NCBI GenBank assembly: GCA_035578155.1
Contig: JAPWDM010000001.1
Coordinates: forward strand, 13,804,725 to 13,868,724
Source of the DNA: Brachynemurus nebulosus
Taxonomy: Eukaryota > Arthropoda > Insecta > Neuroptera > Myrmeleontidae
Length of the DNA: 64,000 bases
Reading direction: 5' to 3'
The translations under genes and the position numbers were made by a program. The notes under the pieces were generated by a model. That model had not been told where the DNA came from, made no database searches, and saw nothing but the letters and a program-made list of their open reading frames with translations. Positions 36,201-47,575 of the stretch are shown here, one piece after another. Positions within the stretch are counted from its first letter, which is position 1. Every line of letters starts with the position of its first letter.

Positions 36201-38435
36201 TTGGATAAAATCGGTTAGGTACGTCAGTTTATATAGCTGTAGCACAAAAAATAATAGCAGTGAATGAATAGTGTAAATGAAAATAAACCGAAAGCATCAA
36301 GCCATTGATGCTAGGCCAAGGGAAACCTAGTCCAGTATAAATAGTGGAATTTGTAATGGCCAGAAAGTAAAGAGTCGATTTTTGTAGATATTCTGAAACA
36401 ATTATTGATTTAGCATTCGGTACTGTTCGAATATCTGAGAATTTACGATAAAAGTAATTTTCTTTTTTACGAACTTTGATTATTAAATATTTTGTGTAAA
36501 ATCCCAAATATTTTACACATTTTTAAAGATACAGAATATATTAAAGCGTAAATATATTCCATATTCCAGAAAGTGATCTTATAATAATATTTTACAATAT
36601 AAGTTCGGCAAGTTGTTTTTACTGATCGAGAAGATGTTGCGAAAACGAGTTTTTGTAATTTTTGAGATCAGTAAATGCACTTAACGCATTGTGTATTGTA
36701 TAATATTTTTTTCACAATCGATCTAAATTAATTAAAGAATAAAAATATATTAAATAAAAAATAAAATTCGGATAATATAGGTGAAATTTATATTTCTATG
36801 TTATGACCTAGAATTCCATGAATAAATATTATAAATATTTATAGCAACTAATAAGAATCTTTGTAGTGACAATTGACAACTACATTTGTAAATAAAAAAT
36901 TAAGTGTCAATATTGGCGTGAGTATTTTTTTTGAATTTTTTAGTAAAAAATTGAGGAAAATAGTTTGTTAAACTATAATTTTAGTGAGAATGATGAAGTT
37001 GATGAAGCATTTTATTTTTGGCTGCAAATTTATTCTCGTAAAATGAAAAGAAGATTATGAAAACCACCGAAAATTTTAATTATTGATCGACCTTTTGAAA
37101 TGTCAATCAAATATGAAGACTAATAGTAACAATAATAATAATGTGCAAACTAGTGAAAATTGTCATATTAATCGATTTATTTTTCCTAATTGTTCAAATT
37201 GTACTTTTAATTTTAATATAAATAAATAATTACTATCATTTTAGAGCTAATTTCACTTACCACACTCCCATTCATTTACCACGCATCTATTTCACTTACC
37301 GTACTGTTATTATTTAGTTTCCATGTATATAAACAAACGTTCGGGAAATGTTACTTACCAGCATTGTCAACAGCATCGGTAAATGCATGAAAATATACGA
37401 TCGTGCAAAAAAGAAAATAACCTAGAGTCAGCAAATAAGTAATATTTCTATTGAGAAATTTTTATAAGTAACAGACAATTTAGTAAGAACATTTCTTATA
37501 TTACTTTTACTTTTCGAAATATCTACAAAAAAGTTGTTTTCTTCGCTTTCTGATATAGATTTCGGACCAGATTTTCATAAATTATTTTACGAATTGATCA
37601 CAACCAATGTTATGCTCCATCAATGAAGTGAAATTTGTTATTTTTGATAAGCCCGACCGGATTAATTTTCATTTACAAGTTTACAAGTTGACGCACACTG
37701 CTATTTTCTTTCTTACTACAGCTAAATAGTGAAAATAGGAATGATCAATTTAGTATTATTATAGTCTTATCTAGTAAATTGTACGTACATTCGACTTATA
37801 ATTTGAAGAGTTTTAGAAGCGACAGATGGAAAGATCTAGTCTAATATCTAATTTTTTTTTAAATATAGGTTACAATTATTTAACTTATTTTTAGACATTT
37901 TTTTATATTTATATAAATTAACACGTTTTTATAAATTTTTAACAATTTTATTGTTTACATTTTTGTATATATAATTTGTTGATAATTTTTTAACAAATTT
38001 TTCTTGACACTTTTCATCAACAAACCAATATTAGAATTTAGTTTCTTAATGGCCCAGAACAAACGGTGTGAAAAACGGTGGCAGTACTTTACCCATATTG
38101 TCATTTAATGACTGCATGTAAAATATAAAATGGTAAAGGAATTCACACAATTCCTGAAAATAAAATTTCTAATTCCTTTGCGCATTAATCTCACTTTCCC
38201 AAGACAAATCAGTAAATAGTTTGGAATGTGTAACCAATTGAAAGCAGGCAATGCTGTCAGAATAAATCAGTTAACCCATCTAGGGTCTTACCAAATTAAC
38301 CGCTCGTACTATTTGGAAAATGTAAAAAAATAATTGGGAGTGAGAACTGTTCTATATTTAAGGAAATTAGCAGGACTCTAATCGTAACGTAGATGTATTT
38401 ATTTTTTTGAACTGATTTCATAATGTTATTTTAGG
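33229..38435. other. No gene recognised; AT-rich flank of the DIP gene
   Basis: More than 5 kb with only chance ORFs. It lies 3' of the DIP-family stop codon on the minus strand and may contain the rest of the 3'UTR near its right end. A less AT-rich patch at about 34740-34880 and a run of 'agcatggcacagcgtagc' at about 35847-35875 stand out but are unassigned. Confidence 0.45.
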
Positions 38436-38689
38436 CAGGGCTTTATTTCTAAAATTGTAGGTGCCGGAACGCATGCTAAACAATAGAAGTGACGAGCAAA
38501 AAAGAAAAAAACAAACGTCGGCCGAACTACAAATTTTCCTAAAAAAAACCTCGTATTGGTTTACCGTACTTAAAAACAGAGGGTAAAAAAAGATCCTTAG
38601 GACGTGCCGGGACGGTGGAACGGCGCTCCGGCAAAGAATGAAATTTCTGGGAGGTACCATAACACCGTTCCGACCGAAATTAGCCCCTG
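38436..38689. mobile_element. hAT-type MITE (CAGGGSYTWATTT)
   Basis: Left CAGGGCTTTATTTCTAAAAT, right in reverse complement CAGGGGCTAATTTCGGTCGG, and both have 'gccggaacg' or 'gtcggaacg' a little further in. The flanks attttagg and cgattagg are compatible with a decayed 8-bp duplication. Contains the shared phrase 'gtgacgagcaaaaaag'. The long minus-strand ORF across it is incidental. Confidence 0.65.
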
Positions 38690-39080
38690 CGATTAGGGTA
38701 AGGTGTACCAAAAACACAGAACAAAAATATGGTTGATAGTCTATTAAGTATAAAAAACGAACAAAGGGTAAAACTAATAAATTGTAAATAGTAGGTGCGT
38801 TTTTGCAACAAAATTTTGTTACCATTTTATATTTTTTGATGTATTGCACTTTTCTATGGATTTACACATAGCTTAATTTTAATTTTTTTATTTACCGTAA
38901 TAACTTTCGTATTGGACTTAATATTAATTTTCTGAAAGTTTTTTATGTGTTGTACTGCATTGTTTGGCCAAAAAAGTTATCCATCTATCCTAATTCCATT
39001 TGATAATAGTACATGTATATGTATGTCCAGTTTTATATATTACATTACTTTTTTTTTTTTATCAAAAACAAAATTTTCGT

Positions 39081-39502
39081 TCATCGTATAAGAAGCACAC
39101 TTAATACGTCCGTATTGGTTAATAACAATGGAAGACAACAGGCAACAAAAAATAGAAATATTTGCTGATAATTATTATTTTTCGGTAATTGTTTCGACGC
39201 ATTTGCAACAACTACCCACGGCGGTTGCGGTGCACGTGTGATCGGATAGATATCGTACCGGGTCGTTCTGGATTCAATCAGCCACGTGGAACCGGTTGTC
39301 GCGACCATCACTGACGGCAAATCATCCTCGTAGTCACCGCCGTTGTTTGGATATTTACCTTTTTGCATACCGGGTGGCCGTTTTTTTCGTGTTTTATTAT
39401 TTGCCCCGATGTTACTGTGTGATGGTTTTGTTCGTGGTTTTATCATATCTATATATCTTGGTGCTAATGTCGTTGTCGTGGTTTTTACCGGAAGATGTAA
39501 TT
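39081..39502 (-). CDS. DIP/lachesin-family protein, last coding exon (stalk and GPI-type tail)
   Basis: The minus-strand exon begins after the acceptor 'ttattatattattag' at 39503 and ends at a TGA at 39081-39083. It encodes about 140 residues: LHLPVKTTTTTLAPRY, a basic, Asn/Pro/Thr-rich stalk (residues about 15-100), then a hydrophobic C-terminus (IFLFFVACCLPLLL) typical of a GPI-attachment signal, with small residues (ANAS) upstream as possible cleavage sites. DIP proteins are GPI-anchored IgSF receptors that bind Dpr partners in synaptic recognition. The acceptor leaves 2 nt of a codon, matching the phase-1 donor of the Ig exon at 50180, and joining gives ...RLQ-E-LHLP, as expected for the end of Ig3 in this family. 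Codon content is clearly less AT-rich than the surroundings. Which DIP paralog is unknown. Confidence 0.8.
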
Positions 39503-40801
39503 CTAATAATATAATAATGAAACGAATATTTAATATCAATGTGTATTGCGGTTTTAGAAATGGAAGGAAATTGTTAAAGTGTAAATATTAAAGGATGTAG
39601 AAATGTACCAAATACATATAGAGCATAATAATAATGATAATATTCAACAATAATTATTTCCCAACAAAAGGAAACGTTTAAATATATTTAATATGGAACA
39701 AAATTTTAATGTTTTAATGGCCGTTGTTTAAATATCATTTCACAGTAAAAGCAAAAATTAAACAAACAAAAATACTGAACATGGAAAAATCGGACAGATA
39801 AACAAATGGTCTGACATAAGTTTTATCTATTAAATTTATTTTGTTAAAAATAAAAATAAGAGAGATTTATTTGCACGTACCAAGTTAAATGAAAATCACC
39901 AAAAAAACAACATTGAATAGATATTACATTAAAAATAATTTTTTACCGTTGTTTGCAAAATATTTGCATATTATTTTTCTGTAGTAAATACAAATTATCG
40001 GATGTTAAAAGTTTGTAAAAATTTCAATGACTAATGGACTGTAATTGGAGAAATATCAATTTAAAAAAATCTTTTAATAAATTCTAAGCTACGTTTCGAC
40101 TTCAAAAAGCAAACCGCTCATATTTCTGTTCGAGCAGTTTTGTTCGAATAATCCGTTTTCAGCAAGTGAAGATAAAAGCTGATTCGAAAGTACACTGACA
40201 GTATAACAACTGAAGAAATAAGTTTAATTTTTTCTTCTAGCTAGTACGATGGTTTCTACACGACATAATAACAAAAACTGAATAATAATGGAAATAGTTA
40301 TCGCATAAATACTTAGAAATTTAACTCTAGTCGGGGTTAAGAGAATAGTGCTTGCTCTCTTTTAAGAATCGAAATAATTTTTTTTGGCAGATTAAATAAA
40401 AATTCTGATTGTTTTATACCACTTCCTTACTACATAAATTTTTTATAGGTGGCAGAAAATTTGTAGGAGTGTACGACAGGATTATAACTTAATTTTTCTT
40501 GACTAAAATATTGCATAGTCGGTGCCTAGAATGAATTTTTTCTACGTAGGTAGGTATACCTTAATAAATAAAGTAAAATTCATTATAGACAAAATAAATT
40601 AATGAAAACAGGCTATTTGCATAATTGATGAAATAATTTATTCAAAATATTCACTGACTTTTTCACTGTTAATCAATGTTGCTCGAATGTAAGTGTTAAG
40701 AAATAATATATCTTGAATTTTTTTTTTTTTAATTTAAATACCATTAACTACGTAATTTAATAACTGTATTATTATATTACAAGTTGATGAAATAGTGGTA
40801 T

Positions 40802-40952
40802 CAGGGCCGGTGAGAGAAACTACGGGTTCCGGGAACCAGAAAAAATACAATTGACGAGCAAAAAGAAGTCTTCTTACGCTGTTCGGGCCCCCCTATTTAG
40901 ACCCGGGCCCACGAGCAATTGCTCCACCTACCCCATCTTGTCGCCGGCTCTG
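40802..40952 (+). mobile_element. hAT-type MITE (CAGGGCCGG family), copy 2, perfect 8-bp TSD
   Basis: agtggtat is present on both sides (40794-40801 and 40953-40960). Tips: left CAGGGCCGGTGAGAGAAACT, right in reverse complement CAGAGCCGGCGACAAGATGG. Interior 'gggcccgggtctaaatagg' in reverse complement matches copy 3, and 'ggtggagcaattgctcg' matches copy 1. 151 bp, noncoding. Confidence 0.9.
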
Positions 40953-41431
40953 AGTGGTATTATGAATTCGCAACGTGAATAGTATATGAGACTTTAAATG
41001 TTTTTGAATTAAGGTCATTGCCTTTTGCAATCATTTGTTTCGATGGATTCGGATCCCAACAGAGTCTATGACGCAGAAACGGCAAAAATGCCAAAATTGT
41101 GTTACGTACTGTACAATATCGGAAATAAATTGGGGGATAGTAAAACTAAGGATAATTCAAACTTAAATTATTTTTAAATTCTAATTTTTATGAATCTTTT
41201 TAATCGAAATATGAATCTTTAATTGAAGAAGAACATTTTGAGACATACGACAGCCCAATATATTTGCACAGAAGTTTATTCTGGAAGAACTACTTTCATG
41301 TATAAAACGTTGAAATGTAACCTTACCCTACTCATTGATGTAACTACAATTTTTACCTCATGGGGCGATTTTGACTCAAGCGCTCCTGCTACAAGAGTTT
41401 ATTTTTCCCCAAAAATAGAACTGGCGAGCTA

Positions 41432-41997
41432 TCTACTTAATAAATTTCTAACACTGACTGACTGACTGACAGACAACGCACAGCCTAAACCGTTGGGTTT
41501 AGAAGAATGAAATTTTGCACAGGAGTTCCCTATGTAACGTAGGTGCCCACTAAGAAAGGATTTCTGAAAATTCGCCCCCTAAGTGGGTTAAATAAGGAAT
41601 GAAAATTTTTATGGAAATTCGACATTTTTGAAGTTAGATATATAAAAATATGTTACTATGACTATTCAAATAAATAATATTTTATACACTAATTGACAGA
41701 CAACGCACAGCCTAAACTGTTGGGTTTAAAAGGACGAAATTTAGCACAGAAGATATGTATGAAGATTGATCTTTAGGCTTCTATTTATAAATAAAAGTTA
41801 GTTGTGTAAACGTTTCTGGAAATTCATTACCTAAGTGGTTAAAAAAAGGAAATGAAAGTTCGTATAGAAAGTTCGTCATTTTTGAAATTAGAAACGTGGA
41901 AATTGGTATTTAGGTTTTTGAAAAACATTGAAAGCGAGTAGTGATTACCTAATACAAAGATATTGCCGATGGGAAATCCCATCGGGTATACGGCTAG
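41432..41997 (+). mobile_element. Non-autonomous Helitron
   Basis: Starts TCTACTTAATAAATTTC after an A (41431) and ends with hairpin CCGATGGGAAATCCCATCGG, about 7 nt, then CTAG before T (41998): the A|TC...CTAG|T structure of Helitrons. No Rep/helicase. The part from 'gacagacaacgcacagccta' (about 41470) is repeated near 41696, so the interior is a diverged direct duplication. 566 bp. Confidence 0.85.
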
Positions 41998-42212
41998 TAA
42001 ACAATAAAACGTTCACATTTTATCATCTTTTTTCCAGAAATAAAATGCCAATGAACTATTTCTTTTATTTATGGATAATTCCTTGGCTCTGATATCTAGG
42101 AAAAATAAACACTTCTCAATAAAAAAAAAAAAAAAACTATTTTCCCTTTTTGGCACATATTTTTCTTTGGAGTGACTGCCCCGCTTGCTCCATTGTAGTT
42201 AAGCCTCTGACG

Positions 42213-42900
42213 CTACTTAGCAAAAAGAGATATTTTAAAACTAATACACTTCCTAATCCAATTCAAATAATTATTAAACGTAAACGCAACTACGCTGGTA
42301 TTTTTTAAGCTAATATATCCCATAAATAAAACGATAACAAATGAATAAATAAAAAAAATAAATAAATAAAAATAAATGAATTGAATAAATATCTGCAGCA
42401 TGTCGGCGTTCATGCTGGTGCAGACGGACAATTCAAGCGAATGGAAATTGACAATTTTTTGTTTTTTTGTATGGACGTCAGTCACATTAATTATTGTTTT
42501 TGTAATATTTATTGCTCATCATTTTCCATTACACATTTGGAAATCAACACGTTCAATAGAGAGAACCGAGCGGCGACACATAGCAGTGATTATGAATTTA
42601 AATGAGAATCTATTGAATAAACTGGTCGGTGACCATTTTACAAAACAATAATGTTTGTATTAAAACATATGTAATTGTGTATGACTAATAAATGGGTTTG
42701 ACATGATTGAAACAATGATGACATACAAAAGTATCCACGTACGTATGCGGGTATTAATATCCGCGGGCACAAAAATCTTGAAAATATTTGTTAAAAATTT
42801 TCATGTGGACCTGTATTTGGAATACCGAAATCTTAGGAATAAATAAAAATAACTTAAAAATTGGTTTATTTTGTCAATACCTAAAAGTTTTCTTGGAATG
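42213..42900. other. No recognised feature
   Basis: AT-rich intronic DNA. Overlapping ORFs on both strands (42381-42651) lack family resemblance and flanking splice logic. Confidence 0.45.
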
Positions 42901-42905
42901 AAATA

Positions 42906-43115
42906 CCAGCGGAGGAGTAGCCAAGTATGCTTAAGCACTGGCACATGCAGACTGGTAGGTCGAGGGTTCAAATCCCTTGGCCGGTTATGCTCGTGAACAT
43001 TTTCTACAATTTCACAATTTCAGGTGAATATTGGTATAGTTCTTTAAGAAAACGGCTACAGACGCATACCTACCAATCCTAACCGTCACACCATTTCCTT
43101 TGTCTTTCCCCCACA
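42906..43115 (+). mobile_element. tRNA-derived SINE, copy 1
   Basis: The head has a pol III A-box-like segment (tagccaagtatgcttaagcac) and a good B-box, GGTTCAAATCC, at about 42967. A unique body follows ('gaatattggta', 'aagaaaacggctacagac', 'accatttccttt'). The same head and body occur on the minus strand at 44060-44275, which confirms a dispersed family rather than a tRNA gene. The head is closest in feel to class II tRNAs (Leu/Ser), but this is uncertain. Confidence 0.8.
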
Positions 43116-43311
43116 TCATAATAAAATAAAAATTGTAATGTGGTTAAATAAAAAACGTCGTCATCTGAAAAACAGACGTTAATACGCATTAATATTATTA
43201 TTATTACTTAGAATAAAACTATAATCCGTATTCGAGTATAATTTTATTGTATATGTAGCCACTGAAGATAAGCCACACACAGTAAGAAATAGGTTCTAAA
43301 TTTTTGAAATA

Positions 43312-43847
43312 CAGTATAGCACCGATAATGGAAACATCAGTTTTGGAAATTTTTTGAGAACATCAAATTAGTCAACATCACTTTTGGAAAGTTGCATCAA
43401 AAATGTCAAGTACATAAATACTAAATCCATGTGCAATAGACCATGACGCTTGATTTAATTAAACGAAACAAATAAATATACCGATAATAGTAGTGACAAA
43501 CAACAACAGATCTCAAAGCGTGGGAATGTAGATTTTAATTATTGTACATAGAATGTTTATCAATACATGTATTCTGTTCTGTGACCGTTTTTATTATACG
43601 TAAAATATAAACAAATTATTTCAAAGCAAATTAATAAAACGACAAATGAAAAAATATTTTCTGACATAAATAATTTTTAATTCTTCACTTCTTTTTTTCC
43701 TTTATTAATATTTAAAAAAAAAAACACAGTTTTAATTCAAAACATAATCTTACGATATTTGTGAATCGCATCTGGTCAAAAAGCATCACTTTTGTCAAGC
43801 ACCACTTTTGGAGACTACTTTTTCTTGACAAAACTGCTACTCTACTG
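43312..43847. mobile_element. TA-flanked element with CATCACTTTTGG motifs
   Basis: TA flanks (43310-43311 and 43848-43849). Left CAGTATAGCACCGATAATGG, right in reverse complement CAGTAGAGTAGCAGTTTTGT. The motif rcatcacttttgg, with variants, recurs at about 43336, 43376 and 43783, with 'caccacttttgg' at 43799. No coding capacity; 536 bp. Confidence 0.65.
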
Positions 43848-44059
43848 TATCGTAATGTTACCATTTGTTCCTAGCCTTACTATTAAAGTAAAACAGAAAA
43901 TAAATCAATGTATTTTAGACAATTTATTGAAATATCCAATTAACTTCTCTTTTTGAAACTTCTAGTCGATAACAGACGCTACCAACACTATTATTTGTGT
44001 ACTTTATTTATACTTTTACACTTCTTTTTACAATACTTCAAATTATATATTCATGATCC

Positions 44060-44275
44060 GACTGCACGACAAGGAAAGTGGTGGGGGGCTAAGATTTGGA
44101 AGATGTGCATTTGCAGCCGACTGACTTAAAGGAATTTTGCCGATATTCATCTAGAATCGTGAAGGGAAACTGTAGAAAAACTTTACGAGCATAGTTGGCC
44201 AAAAGATTCGAACTCTCAACCTAAAAGTGGATAAGTTCCAGTGCCTAAGCACGTTCGGCCACTGCGCTAGTGTTG
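44060..44275 (-). mobile_element. tRNA-derived SINE, copy 2
   Basis: On the minus strand from about 44275: 'agcgcagtggccgaacgtgc' (A-box region), then 'gagagttcgaatc' (B-box), then the body 'gatgaatatcggcaaaattc', 'aagtcagtcggctgcaaatg' and 'ccaccactttcc'. Aligns along its length with copy 1 (42906-43115) with many substitutions, so the family is old. Confidence 0.8.
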
Positions 44276-44989
44276 CTTAATTCAAACATTTAAAAAAATT
44301 GAAAAAAATAGAAAAAAATGGCAGTTAACGAGACAACTTAATTTTCACTTTTTTTCTTTTTTCAAGAAACCGTGATTTTTGTATTGTGAATTGTGACGTC
44401 TGCAACAATATATTACCGTTATTCATTATCTATATATTCATTTTTTTTATGTGTACAAATTGTGTAGGTACATGAAAGATAGGGTTTTGAGGGGTCCCAA
44501 CATAGCATTTATCAATCATCTAGAGCATAGATTCCCAACCTTTTCTGGACTATCGCCCCCTTTATTATAGAACAGAAATTTCAACGCCCCCTCGTCCCTA
44601 AACTTAGCCCATAGTAGTTAATTTTATATGAAATATTAAAATATTGTTGCATATTATCTATACTTAATTTATCTGTTTATTATATAAGCAGAAATATATT
44701 TATTCATCAAAGCTTGTACTTACAAAGTATTTTATTATATTAAGGAGAATTTCACTAAAAAAAAAGATAAATAAAAAATAAATCTATTTTTTTCTTCATA
44801 ATTGTGTTTCTTAAGGTATTAGAAATATTTTCTTAAAATTTTATTTAAACAAATAAAAACTCAAAATGTTATGGGCATTTTAGTGCACGCACTTTACTAC
44901 AATTCAATTTAATACCCCTGTCGCAGCATCTGCATAACATAGCGAATTTCCAAATCTTGGGCACTGGCGGATCTCATCTAAGACCTGTA
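44276..44989. other. No gene; possible hAT tip at about 44524
   Basis: 'catagattcccaaccttttc' followed by 'tggactatcgcccccttt' resembles the tip of Charlie-type hAT elements (CAGnGgTTCCCAACCTTTT). The other tip was not found. The rest is AT-rich. Confidence 0.35.
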
Positions 44990-45254
44990 CCTATTTAAAA
45001 TAGTTTAGCTTTCTAAGAGTAAAAGAATTTTTAAAATCAGCTGGGTAATTAGTTTTGGTAGTTTTGGGGACCCAAGAACCCGAACGAATTTTGTGCAGCA
45101 TAGTTGTATCCATCTAAAATAATTTAATTCTCTAGCAGTGAGAAATTTTTTAGCATCGGTTCGATAGCTTATTACTGGCGTTTTCGGATCTGCAAGATCC
45201 CGGTGGACCTCATTAAAAAATCAGCTCGACCGTATATTCTAGGCGGACTTTATG

Positions 45255-45348
<94 letters not shown>

Positions 45349-46870
45349 AACCCGTTGTGTAGCATTCTACGCCGCATTTGCATCCGCAGGACAGTTGTGG
45401 ATCTCAGATAACACAACCTGTACCTATCTAAAATAGTTTACCTTGGTAATAGTAAAAGGGTTTCAAAATCGGTCAGTTATTTTATTTTTGACACTTTTAG
45501 GTCCTACTGACATTTCAGACCTTACATAACGTAATCTATATGTATCTAAAATAGCTTAGCTCCCCAACAGTGAAAAAATTTTAAAAATCGGTCGGCTAGT
45601 TTATTTTTGACGCTTTTGGATCCGATGGACCCTGGCAGACTTTACATAACGTAATCTATATTTATCTAAAATAGTTTAGCTCTGTAAGAGTGAAAAAATT
45701 TTCAAAATCGGTCGGTTAGTTTATTTTTACCACTTTTGGGTCCCATGGACCCTGGCGGACCCTAAATAACGTAATGTATGTCTATCTAAAATAGTTAGTT
45801 CCCCAACAGTGAAAAAATTTTCAAAATCGGTCGGTTAGTTTATTTTTGACACTTTTGGATCCATGGACCTTGGCAGACCTTACATAACGTAATCTATATT
45901 TATCTAAAATAGTTTAGCTCTGTAACAGTGAAAAAATTTTCAAAATCGGTCGGTTAGTTTATTTTTGACACTTTTGGATCCCATGGACCCTGGCAGACCT
46001 TATATAACGTAATCTATATTAGCTAAAATAGTTTAGCTCTGTGACAGTGAAAAAATTTTCAAAATCGGTCAGTTAGTTTATTTTTGACACTTTTGGGTTC
46101 TATGGACCTTGGTGGACCTTACATAACGTAATTTATATTTATCTAAAATAGTTTAGCTCTGTAACAGTGAAAAAATTTTCAAAATCGGTCAGTTAGTTTA
46201 TTTTTGACACTTCTGGATCCTATGGACCTTGGCAGACCTTACATAACGGAATCTATATTTATCTAAAACAGTTTAGCTCTGTAACAGTGAAAAAATTTTC
46301 AAAATCGATCAGGCAGTTTATTTTTGACACTTTTGGGTCCTATGGACCGAGGCGGACCTTACATAACGTAATCGATATTTATCTAAAATAGTTTAGCTCT
46401 GTAACAGTGAAAAAATTTTCAAAATCGGTCAGTTAGTTTATTTTTGACACTTTTGGGTCCTGTGGACCCTGGCGGACCTTACATAATGTATTCTAAATCT
46501 ATCTAAAATAGTTTAGCTCTGTAACAGTGAAGAAATTTTTAAAATTGGTCGTTTAGTTTATTTTTTACAATTATGGGATCAGTAAATCCTGGCGAAACTC
46601 ATACAAGTCTAGTACTCTAACAGTAAGAAAAGGGTTCTAAGGATCTCATATAATCTATGGCAGTCCGTACGCTTCTTGCGGACATCATTTAATTAATTAA
46701 TTCAAATACTTTAACTTACTAACTGTGAAAAAATTTTTAAAATCGATTGGTTAATTAATTTCTGGCCGTTTTAGGTCCCGAAAACCTTGACCTCACATAA
46801 AATACCTTAAATACATTTGAAATGGTTTATTCTTTAACATTATTAATTATTAGTGAAAAAATTTTCAAAA
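44990..46870 (+). repeat. Tandem array, about 119-bp units, 9 good plus several decayed units
   Basis: The core 'cagtgaaaaaattttcaaaa' followed by 'tcggtcrgttagtttat' recurs at about 45569, 45690, 45809, 45928, 46047, 46166, 46285, 46404 and 46524 with near-constant spacing. Each unit also holds 'cttttgggtcc', 'tggacc' and 'ttacataacgtaatctat'. Decayed units flank both sides (about 45010, 45138, 45455; 46724, 46852). The (TA)n tract at 45258-45344 interrupts the left part. Noncoding. Confidence 0.9.
45258..45344. repeat. (AT)n microsatellite
   Basis: About 87 bp of uninterrupted AT dinucleotides inside the 119-bp tandem array. Confidence 0.95.
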
Positions 46871-47521
46871 TCGATTCAAAATATTTTTCCGTGCATACAT
46901 ATGTACATTATACATACTTTGTTTTGTTTCATATATTTAATAATATTATATCATAACATAATCTTCAATTTCTTGTTTACTTAAAAATTCAATAAAAAAA
47001 AAAAAATTCTTCATTACATTAGCTTAGAAAATCTGTTTAATTTACATTTTTTAACATGGGATAGAACCATGCTAATTATAATGCAATAAATGAGAAACAA
47101 AACTCTATACATGTATGTGTGTTATATCAAATATATGTGAATAGTTTTCACTTGTTCTCACAAAATTCTTTAATAAAAAAGTGAAATATTTTTATACTTA
47201 ATAAAGAACTGAGATATAAATATAAATTACTTATTAGACTAACAAAGAAAGAATAAAAGTGAAAATTTACATTTTCTCGAAAAATACTTAAAATAGAAAG
47301 AAAATTATAAGAATATTTTCTTCATAATTTTTTTTTTCCTTTTCAACGATGTAAAAATTGAACTGCCTTATGATAGGATCGAATGATAAAAAATGGCCAG
47401 AAAACCTACTTCTGGGCATCCGACGTGTCTGGCTAACGAACTTAGCCGAGCGAATTCAGAATCCAGTCCGCACACAAAATTTCATAAGCATTAGACGTTT
47501 CGTTCGAGAGTTATCGTGGCG

Positions 47522-47575
<54 letters not shown>

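Noticed and set aside
38418..38849. 143-codon minus-strand ORF
   Set aside because: It overlaps a hAT-type MITE with both tips visible, and its composition is not protein-like; incidental.
39296..39591. Plus-strand ORFs opposite the DIP 3' exon
   Set aside because: They are antisense shadows of the minus-strand coding exon.
42381..42651. Overlapping ORFs on both strands
   Set aside because: No recognisable family, no splice logic with the DIP exons; treated as chance.
45203..45436. ORF with long Ile-Tyr repeat
   Set aside because: It is the translation of an (AT)n microsatellite.
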